From assembly GCA_900753295.1 (NCBI GenBank), contig CAADYQ010000011.1, positions 1 through 11,920 of the forward strand: a stretch of DNA of 11,920 nt, given 5' to 3'. Each line of letters starts with the position of its first letter. The stretch's first letter is position 1. This document shows, piece by piece, positions 6,285 to 11,920 of this stretch. The translations under genes were made by a program, and so were the position numbers. The stretch comes from Clostridia bacterium. GTDB lineage: Bacteria > Bacillota > Clostridia > Oscillospirales > CAG-272. The notes below the pieces were generated by a model, which was given only the letters and a program-made list of their open reading frames with translations, was not told the DNA's origin and ran no database searches.

Positions 6285-6985
6285 AAAAAACAGTTCTGTC
6301 GGTCACTGCCTTGCTTATATCGCTTCTTCTTGCCGCGTGCGGCGGCGTGGGAGGCGAGCTTATGGCGGTCGCTCCGCTCGGCAACGGCAGACAAGCCGAG
6401 GCATACGGCGGTATAACCGGCGTGCGCACGGTCATCATCCGCGCCGCCGACGGCAGTGAGGAGCAAAGATTCACCTGCAAAAACAAAACGACCGAGCCGT
6501 ACGCGGAGGGCGACGGTGAAAACTACGGCTTCGCCGTGGGGGATGTGGATTTTGACGGCATATCCGATCTTATCGTCACCACCTCGCGTTCTACCGAGGG
6601 CAATATCTGCGATTACTTCCGCGCCGACGGCAACGGCGGCTTTTACCGCGACAGCGTGCTTTCCGCCCTTCGCGGGGTGCGCTTTGACCGTGAGGCGGGC
6701 GAGGCGTATGTCACAACGCGCACGCATACCGAGCTTCCCACGGTCCCCAACGCACCGTCGCGCTATACCGATGAGATAAAGGTCACCTACTACGCCCCCA
6801 ACGCCGAAAAAAATGGACGCTTTGAGGTCGTGCGCGAGGAAACTCTGACCTACTATTCCGAGACCGAGATATATTGCTTTGCCGTTTCCTATCCGGACGA
6901 CAACGGCGAGATGCAGATCGAGGACGAAAAATGGATACTTCCCGATAAGCTCGCACGCGCGGGGCTTGAAAATTTCGGAGACTGA
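6281..6985 (+). CDS. Lipoprotein with FG-GAP/VCBS-type calcium-loop motif
   Basis: This 234-residue protein has a clear lipoprotein signal (MKKTVLSVTALLISLLLAAC, Cys20 lipidated). Residues 83-99 contain a DVDFDGISD loop (88-96, the DxDxDGxxD pattern) followed by LIV, and 114-121 read RADGNGGF, together like one FG-GAP/VCBS-type repeat that binds calcium. Only one such repeat is obvious, whereas beta-propeller members usually have several. The rest is not recognised. The C-terminal ~80 residues look beta-rich (EIKVTYYAP, RFEVVREETLTYY) and charged. It overlaps the flavin reductase gene by four bases (ATGA), so the two are probably translated together, and the FAD oxidoreductase follows after 37 nt. 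It should sit on the outer face of the cytoplasmic membrane. A specific function cannot be assigned. Confidence 0.8.
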   Translation: MKKTVLSVTALLISLLLAACGGVGGELMAVAPLGNGRQAEAYGGITGVRTVIIRAADGSEEQRFTCKNKTTEPYAEGDGENYGFAVGDVDFDGISDLIVTTSRSTEGNICDYFRADGNGGFYRDSVLSALRGVRFDREAGEAYVTTRTHTELPTVPNAPSRYTDEIKVTYYAPNAEKNGRFEVVREETLTYYSETEIYCFAVSYPDDNGEMQIEDEKWILPDKLARAGLENFGD

Positions 6986-7022
6986 CCAAACCGATACACC
7001 GTAAACAGAAAGGATCACCAAT

Positions 7023-8582
7023 ATGGAAAACAAGAATGAAAACCGCAAAACGGCAATTATCATAGGCGCGGGTCCTGCGGGACTTACCGCGGCGTACCGA
7101 CTGCTTACCGAGACCGACATAAAGCCGATAGTGCTTGAGGGCTCTCCCTATATCGGCGGTATTTCGCGCACCGCCGTTGTGGACGGCAACCGTATGGATA
7201 TCGGCGGACACCGATTTTTCTCCAAAAACGAGGAGGTAAACGCGCTCTGGGAAGAGCTTATGCCGCTTCAGGGTAAGCCCTCGTTTGACGATAAAAAGCT
7301 CGGCGTTGAAAAGCCGCTTGCCGAGAACGGTCCCGACCCCGAGACCGAGGACCGCGTGATGCTTCTGCGCAACCGTATCTCGCGCATTTTCTTCCTTCGC
7401 AAATTCTTTGATTATCCTATCACCCTCAAGCCCGAGACCTTCAAAAACATGGGCTTTAAAAACACCATGCGGTCCGGATTCGGCTATATCGGCTCGGCGA
7501 TACACAAAAAGCCCGAGGATTCGCTTGAAAATTTCTATATAAACCGCTTCGGCAGACCGCTTTACGAAATGTTCTTTGAGGATTATACCACAAAGCTCTG
7601 GGGACGCCATCCCTCGCAGATATCCGCCGACTGGGGCGCACAGCGCGTCAAGGGACTGTCGCTCATGAAGGCGGTCTGGAACGTGCTCTCCAAGCCCTTC
7701 CGCCCGAAGGATAAGGTGGAGACCTCGCTCATCGAACAGTATTATTATCCCAAATTCGGTCCGGGTCAGCTTTGGGAGACGCTTGCCGACGAGGTGAAAA
7801 AGCGCGGCGGCGAGATCATAATGAATACAACGGTCAAAAACATCAACCTTGACGGAAATAAGGTCGTAAGCGTCACGACAGACGACGGCAGGGAATTCCG
7901 CGGCGATCACTTTATGTCCACCATGCCGGTGAAGGACCTTGTCGAGGGAATGGGCGAGGCGGCTCCCGCCGATGTGCGCCGCATCGCCGGCGGACTGCCC
8001 TACCGTGATTTCATCACAGTCGGACTTCTCGTCGATAAGCTCAAAATGGTCAACAAGACCAAGCACAAAACGCTCACCGGCGACGTTCCGGACTGCTGGA
8101 TCTATATCCAGGAGCGCGACGTCAAGCTCGGCAGACTTCAGCTCTTCAACAACTGGTCGCCCTACATGGTCGCCGACCCCGAGCACACTATGTGGATAGG
8201 TCTTGAGTACTTCTGCAACGAGGGCGACGATATGTGGAACATGTCGGATGAGGACTTTATAAACTTTGCCATCGATGAGCTTGTAAAGATCGACGTTATC
8301 GACCGCGCAAGCGTAAAGGATTCAAAGCGCATACGCGTTAAAAAGGCGTATCCCGCATACTTTGACACCTATGCCGAGTTCGACACGGTAAAGGATTATC
8401 TCTCCGGCATCGATAACCTCTGGTGCCTCGGACGCAACGGTCAGCACCGCTACAACAATATGGACCACTCCATGCTCACCGCAATGGAGGCTGTGCGCGC
8501 GATAGCCGCCGGCAGCACCGATAAATCCGCCGTCTGGAACGTGAATACCGAAAAGGAATATCACGAGACCAAGAACTCATAA
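7023..8582 (+). CDS. FAD-dependent oxidoreductase, UDP-galactopyranose mutase/HemY-like
   Basis: This 519-residue flavoprotein has an N-terminal dinucleotide-binding fold, IIIGAGPAGLTAAYRL (12-27), with acidic Glu39 placed to bind the FAD ribose, and GGISR at 45-49. DIGGHRFFSK (59-68) resembles the GGH region of UDP-galactopyranose mutase-like enzymes. A central FYINRFGRPLYEMFFEDYT block is followed by KLWG and DWGAQRVKGLSL. The C-terminal FAD-contact motif GRNGQHRYNNMDHSML lies at 470-485. Members are annotated as protoporphyrinogen-oxidase-like or amine-oxidase-like proteins and often occur beside glycan genes, where they may act on nucleotide or lipid-linked sugars. The substrate here is unproven. 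AAAGGA (7009-7014) lies eight nt before the ATG. The membrane protein gene starts four nt after its stop, which links the two. No haem biosynthesis neighbours are visible, so true HemY activity seems unlikely. Confidence 0.85.
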   Translation: MENKNENRKTAIIIGAGPAGLTAAYRLLTETDIKPIVLEGSPYIGGISRTAVVDGNRMDIGGHRFFSKNEEVNALWEELMPLQGKPSFDDKKLGVEKPLAENGPDPETEDRVMLLRNRISRIFFLRKFFDYPITLKPETFKNMGFKNTMRSGFGYIGSAIHKKPEDSLENFYINRFGRPLYEMFFEDYTTKLWGRHPSQISADWGAQRVKGLSLMKAVWNVLSKPFRPKDKVETSLIEQYYYPKFGPGQLWETLADEVKKRGGEIIMNTTVKNINLDGNKVVSVTTDDGREFRGDHFMSTMPVKDLVEGMGEAAPADVRRIAGGLPYRDFITVGLLVDKLKMVNKTKHKTLTGDVPDCWIYIQERDVKLGRLQLFNNWSPYMVADPEHTMWIGLEYFCNEGDDMWNMSDEDFINFAIDELVKIDVIDRASVKDSKRIRVKKAYPAYFDTYAEFDTVKDYLSGIDNLWCLGRNGQHRYNNMDHSMLTAMEAVRAIAAGSTDKSAVWNVNTEKEYHETKNS

Positions 8583-8586
8583 GGCG

Positions 8587-10176
8587 ATGATAATTTTAAT
8601 AGTGATCCTGATCTCTGCCGCGGCGCTTGCCGCGGCGGAGTGGAAATGGGGCGTCCTCAGCGCCGTATACGACGCAAAAAAGCTGCCGCACAGACTGCTG
8701 GCGCTGTTGCCGATGGTAGCCATGCTTTTTACGGCGCCGGTGTTCCTAAAATATTTTGCCGACGCGCGGGATGACGTGGAATATCCGCTTAAGGGCAGCG
8801 TTGCCAATTACAACCCGTACATTCAGCAGTTCGATGCGTGGGAAAAGGGACAGCTCAATATTGATTTTGAGGTGGACAGCCGCATTCTTGAGCTTGAAAA
8901 TCCATACGATTATCAGGCGCGCCGACTCGCCGGAGGCTACTACCTTTGGGATCGCGCTATGTATGACGGAAAGTACTATTCCTACTTCGGCATTGCCCCC
9001 ATCGTCACGGTCTATTATCCGTATTGGCTCATAAAGGGTGCGTTGCCGGGCGACTCGACCGTTATGGCGGTATTTATTTTCATCACCGCGCTTTTTTTGC
9101 CGCTCGCGCTTTTCAAGTGGGCGGAGGTCAGCGGTAAGCGCATTCCGCTCGTGCCGCTGATGCTTGCCGCGCCCGCGGTGTTTTTAAGCTCCGGCGTGTT
9201 GCTCGTCGCGCGAGGGGTGAGCCATTTTTACTATATCGCCGTTATTGCGGGAATGGCGTTCCTCTCTGCGTTCATATTTTTTGCGCTTTCGGCGTTTGCG
9301 GCTGAAAAAACGGCGTTGAGGTGTGCGCTTTACGCCCTTGCGGGCGTAGCTTACGCGCTTTTGTTCCTGTCAAGACTGAACATCGCGTTTCTTGCGGCGT
9401 TTCTGGTCGTTCCGGGGCTGTGGTTCATGATATTGCGGCAGGACGGAAAATGGCGTCCCGCGCGCAGGATCGTTGCCGAGCTTGTTTCGCTCGGTGTGCC
9501 GGTAGCCGCCGCGCTGTGCTTTTCGCTTTGGTTCAACGCCGCGCGCTTTTCCGGACCGCTCGATTTCGGCACGAACTATCAGCTCACGATAGCCGATGTA
9601 TCGACCTACCGCCTGCGTCTCTCCGACCTGCCGTTTGCGCTCTACAATTATTTTCTTGCGCCTGCCGAGGCGTGCGAGAGTTATCCGTATATCACCTTCA
9701 CGCGTTTCGGAGCCGCGCCCTCGCATTATGTGTACCGTGATGCCAATCTCGGGCTTTTCTGCTTCCCGCTGACGCTCGGCGGCATTGCCGCGCCGTTCGT
9801 CATCTGCTCACAGCGCGAGAGCGCACGTACACGGGTCATGACAGGCTCGGCGCTTTTGGGTATCATTGTCGTCGCGTGGCTGGATTTCTGCAAGGGCGGC
9901 GTTATTTACCGCTACACTGCCGATCTTACGCTTACTGCGTCATTCCTTGCCGCCGCAGTGCTGCTTATCCTGCTCGGCAATGTCATGGGCTCCGAAAAGA
10001 CTTCCGCATGGGTGCGTTGGACGGTGTATGCCGCCGTGTGTGCGGGTTTCGTTTTCTCGTTTGCCGCCGCACTGCGCGTGTCGCTGATAAACGGACACTC
10101 CTACATTTCGGATATACCCGATAATGTCCTTGAATTTTTTGAAAAAATCCTGCCGTTTGCAAAAATAACGAAATAG
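8587..10176 (+). CDS. Polytopic GT-C-like glycosyltransferase membrane protein
   Basis: This 529-residue integral membrane protein has roughly eleven hydrophobic segments (for example 2-17, 38-55, 158-176, 185-207, 214-238, 247-277, 297-310, then several after ~385). Between the early segments is a large loop (58-148) with features common to GT-C-type membrane glycosyltransferases: DAWEKGQLNID (83-93), LENPYD (103-108), then WDRAMYDGKYYSYFGIAP (121-138). GT-C enzymes use polyprenyl-phosphate sugars to glycosylate lipids or proteins on the outer face of the membrane. The acceptor and donor here are unknown, and the assignment rests on the loop pattern and topology only. The start has a weak ribosome binding site (AAGG at 8581-8584) that overlaps the stop of the upstream gene, so translation is probably coupled. 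It is the last gene of the operon. Confidence 0.72.
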   Translation: MIILIVILISAAALAAAEWKWGVLSAVYDAKKLPHRLLALLPMVAMLFTAPVFLKYFADARDDVEYPLKGSVANYNPYIQQFDAWEKGQLNIDFEVDSRILELENPYDYQARRLAGGYYLWDRAMYDGKYYSYFGIAPIVTVYYPYWLIKGALPGDSTVMAVFIFITALFLPLALFKWAEVSGKRIPLVPLMLAAPAVFLSSGVLLVARGVSHFYYIAVIAGMAFLSAFIFFALSAFAAEKTALRCALYALAGVAYALLFLSRLNIAFLAAFLVVPGLWFMILRQDGKWRPARRIVAELVSLGVPVAAALCFSLWFNAARFSGPLDFGTNYQLTIADVSTYRLRLSDLPFALYNYFLAPAEACESYPYITFTRFGAAPSHYVYRDANLGLFCFPLTLGGIAAPFVICSQRESARTRVMTGSALLGIIVVAWLDFCKGGVIYRYTADLTLTASFLAAAVLLILLGNVMGSEKTSAWVRWTVYAAVCAGFVFSFAAALRVSLINGHSYISDIPDNVLEFFEKILPFAKITK

Positions 10177-10192
10177 CCGGCGCTGATACGGC

Positions 10193-10237
10193 AAAAACTA
10201 AGAAGAGTTAAAATAACTCTTCTCAGTATAGTTTTTT
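10193..10237 (+). terminator. Hairpin terminator/attenuator between the operon and mgtE
   Basis: A perfect 10-bp stem (10201-10210 with 10214-10223, loop AAA) is flanked by AAAAACTA (10193-10200), which can pair with TAGTTTTT (10229-10236) across a five-base bulge. Six T's (10232-10237) follow. It lies between the stop at 10176 and the mgtE ribosome binding site at 10242, so it terminates the upstream operon or attenuates read-through into mgtE. Confidence 0.8.
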
Positions 10238-10241
10238 ATAC

Positions 10242-10249
10242 GGAGGTGA
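10242..10249 (+). promoter_or_regulatory. Strong Shine-Dalgarno of mgtE
   Basis: GGAGGTGA is complementary to eight bases of the 16S anti-Shine-Dalgarno region and ends three bases before the ATG at 10253. The other genes in the window use the other side of the same region (GAAAGGA), but the pairing register to the start codon is about the same. It starts five bases after the T-tract of the upstream hairpin. Confidence 0.85.
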
Positions 10250-10252
10250 CGA

Positions 10253-11605
10253 ATGAAGGATATTGCCATCATCACAGGGACGATCCTTGCCCTTATCGAA
10301 GAAAAAAAGTTTCAGAGCCTGCGGGATGTACTGCGAACCATGCAGCCCGTTGATGTAGCGATGGCGGCGGCGGAGCTGACGCCGCAGGATCTTTCGCTCG
10401 TTTTCAGACTGCTGCCGAAGGACGAGGCGGCGGATACCTTTGCCGAAATGGACGCGGAGAGCCGCGAGGAGCTGATACGCAGTTTTTCTGACAGCGAACT
10501 GCGCGACATACTTGAGGAGCTGTATATCGACGACACCGTGGATATGATCGAGGAAATGCCAGCCGTTCTAGTGGGGCGGATACTTGAACAGTCAAGTCCG
10601 GAATCGCGGCGGCTGATAAACGAGCTGCTTATGTACCCGGACGCTTCGGCAGGGAGCATAATGACGACGGAATACGTTGACCTCCACGCCGGAATGACGG
10701 TGGGCGAGGCGATAGGGCGCATCCGCCGTATCGGTGTGGACAGGGAGACGATAAACGTCTGCTATGTTACCGGAGAGGGCAGAAGGCTGATCGGCGCGGT
10801 GACGATACGCGCGCTGATACTTGCCGAGCCGTCGGCGCAGGTCGGCTCCGTTATGGACGAGAACATCATATCTGTCGGCACGCTTGACGACAAGGAGAAG
10901 GTCGCCAATCTGTTCACCAAATACGGCAGTATAGTTCTGCCGGTCGTGGACAGCGAGAAAAGGCTCGTCGGCATCGTTACCGTTGACGATGTGATGAATG
11001 TCATCCGCGACGAGGCGACCGAGGATATCGACAAGATCGGCGCCGTCACCCCGCAGGACAAGCCGTATATGCGGCTTTCGGTGTGGGATATCTACAAAAG
11101 CCGCATCCCGTGGCTGCTGATACTTATGGTCTCGGCGGCGTTCACCGGCGCGATAATTACGCATTTTCAGGATGCGCTGTCGGCATATCTGGTGCTTGTC
11201 GCGGCGATCCCTATGCTCATGGACACGGGCGGGAACTGCGGCAGTCAGGCATCGGTAACGGTCATACGTGGGATATCGCTTGAGGAGATAGAGTTCCGGG
11301 ATATATTCCGGGTCATGTGGAAGGAGTCGCGCGTGGCGCTTTTGTGCGGCGTGACGATGGCGGTGCTTAATTTTGCACGGTTCATGCTGATAGACCGCGT
11401 GGGGCTTGCGGTCTCGGCGGTCATATGTCTGACACTGCTCGTGACAGTGCTCGCGGCAAAGCTCGTCGGATGCACCCTGCCGCTGATAGCCAAAAAAATA
11501 GGACTTGACCCGGCTGTTATGGCAAGTCCCTTTATCACAACGATAGTTGACGCACTGTCGCTCTTCATTTATTTCCGCACGGCAAGCGCCGTGCTTGGGA
11601 TATAA
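10253..11605 (+). CDS. mgtE: Magnesium transporter MgtE
   Basis: This 450-residue protein has full MgtE architecture. Residues 1-~135 form the acidic helical N domain. Residues ~136-258 form two CBS domains (ASAGSIMTTEYV at 131-142, and SIVLPVVDSEKRLVGIVTVDD at 226-246). A connecting plug helix spans ~259-284, and a membrane domain with five predicted helices spans 285-450. The MgtE signature PMLMDTGGNCGSQASVTVIRG (320-340) and the conserved GLDPAVMASPF (417-427), containing the pore aspartate Asp419, are both present. The family is a dimeric Mg2+ channel gated by cytoplasmic Mg2+ binding to the N and CBS domains, so regulation is largely post-translational. The leader is too short for an M-box riboswitch (76 nt between genes, versus about 165), and no consensus promoter is visible. 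The gene is followed by a bidirectional terminator. Confidence 0.96.
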   Translation: MKDIAIITGTILALIEEKKFQSLRDVLRTMQPVDVAMAAAELTPQDLSLVFRLLPKDEAADTFAEMDAESREELIRSFSDSELRDILEELYIDDTVDMIEEMPAVLVGRILEQSSPESRRLINELLMYPDASAGSIMTTEYVDLHAGMTVGEAIGRIRRIGVDRETINVCYVTGEGRRLIGAVTIRALILAEPSAQVGSVMDENIISVGTLDDKEKVANLFTKYGSIVLPVVDSEKRLVGIVTVDDVMNVIRDEATEDIDKIGAVTPQDKPYMRLSVWDIYKSRIPWLLILMVSAAFTGAIITHFQDALSAYLVLVAAIPMLMDTGGNCGSQASVTVIRGISLEEIEFRDIFRVMWKESRVALLCGVTMAVLNFARFMLIDRVGLAVSAVICLTLLVTVLAAKLVGCTLPLIAKKIGLDPAVMASPFITTIVDALSLFIYFRTASAVLGI

Positions 11606-11664
11606 AACCGGAGGGTGTTGAAAAGCCCGATTTGAGCTTTTCAACACCCTCCGTTAAGGTTTTA
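11604..11664. terminator. Bidirectional terminator between mgtE and the convergent gene
   Basis: A perfect 18-bp stem (11609-11626 with 11636-11653, nine-base loop) is bordered by AAAAC on the left (11604-11608) and GTTTT (11659-11663) on the right, giving T-rich tails on both strands. It overlaps the mgtE stop codon at its left edge. The minus-strand stop codon (11662-11664) lies at its right edge, as expected for convergent genes sharing one terminator. Confidence 0.9.
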
Positions 11665-11920
11665 TTTTATATCGTTTTCGTCGAATTTGTCCCCGCACTC
11701 CGGGCAGAATTTCGGAGGATTCTTCGGGTCAGCCGGCTCCCAGCCGCATTTGTCACAGCGGTAAAGGGGAGCTCCGGCGGGCTTCTTCGCGCCGCAGTTC
11801 TGGCAGAACTTGCCCTTGTTCACCGTGCCGCACGAGCAGGTCCAGCCGGCTTCGTCCGCAGGCTTGGGCGCGCCGCACTCCGGACAGAACTTTCCGCTTG
11901 CCGTCGCGCCGCAGCTGCAC
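11662..11920 (-). CDS. Zinc-ribbon C-terminus of a probable SPFH/band-7 protein (partial)
   Basis: On the minus strand an open frame enters from the right edge and ends at a TAA (11664-11662), giving 85 C-terminal residues. These form successive double-zinc-ribbon units with CSC, FCPEC, TCSC, FCQNC, RCDKC and FCPEC cysteine clusters, ending in CGDKFDENDIK. The order TCSCGTVNKGKFC, then YRCDKCGWEP..PKNPPKFCPECGD, closely resembles the C-terminal tail of clostridial SPFH ('virion core'-like, YdjI-type) proteins. The SPFH domain itself is outside the window, so the full identity is inferred. The tail probably binds zinc and mediates protein contacts at the membrane. Alternatives are other DZR-tailed proteins. 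The gene converges on mgtE and shares its terminator. The start codon lies outside the window. Confidence 0.7.
   Translation of the reverse strand, partial: CSCGATASGKFCPECGAPKPADEAGWTCSCGTVNKGKFCQNCGAKKPAGAPLYRCDKCGWEPADPKNPPKFCPECGDKFDENDIK

Noticed and set aside
6783..8186. 467-codon open frame on the minus strand across the lipoprotein and FAD oxidoreductase genes
   Set aside because: It lies antisense to two well-supported genes with family motifs, has no recognisable domain or good start context, and similar long antisense frames occur across the whole window, as expected from GC-rich codon usage.
10177..10252. M-box (ykoK) magnesium riboswitch before mgtE
   Set aside because: The gap is only 76 nt, about half the needed length, and is occupied by a simple hairpin.

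Overview
The window looks like chromosomal DNA from an uncultured member of the Clostridia (Bacillota), probably gut-associated. This is inferred from moderately high GC coding DNA, AAAGGA or GGAGG Shine-Dalgarno sequences before nearly every gene, three near-consensus sigma-A promoters (TTGAC, 17 bp, TATAAT), and clostridial-style families: lipoproteins with AAC lipoboxes, a zf-trcl zinc-ribbon protein and a zinc-ribbon-tailed SPFH-like protein. I see no transposase, integrase, phage gene, CRISPR array, tRNA or rRNA.

Left part (1-3812): the 3' end of a Gfo/Idh/MocA-type oxidoreductase comes first. An AT-rich gap with a perfect promoter follows, then a 91-residue protein with two zinc-binding modules and a strong 22-bp terminator. 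A second promoter drives two tandem, paralogous secreted lipoproteins. Each has an N-terminal domain resembling those of GH67-type carbohydrate enzymes and a C-terminal endonuclease/exonuclease/phosphatase (EEP) domain with all recognisable catalytic residues. A long hairpin closes the unit.

Middle part (3834-10237): a third promoter starts an apparent five-gene operon with gaps of 37, -4, 37 and 4 nt. It encodes an HD-domain (SAMHD1/YwfO-like) phosphohydrolase, a flavin reductase-like protein, a lipoprotein with one FG-GAP/calcium-loop motif, a UDP-galactopyranose-mutase/HemY-like FAD oxidoreductase, and a polytopic GT-C-like membrane protein. The last two most plausibly act in cell-surface glycan assembly. 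The link to the first three genes is inferred only from spacing. A hairpin with a T-tract ends the unit.

Right part (10253-11920): a complete mgtE magnesium transporter with a very strong ribosome binding site but no visible promoter or M-box. A bidirectional terminator separates it from a convergent gene on the minus strand, the zinc-ribbon C-terminus of what is probably an SPFH/band-7 protein cut by the window edge.

Nothing here is a clear new defence or mobile system. The best leads are the duplicated GH67N-like + EEP lipoproteins, the five-gene surface/redox operon, and the terminator placed just upstream of mgtE.
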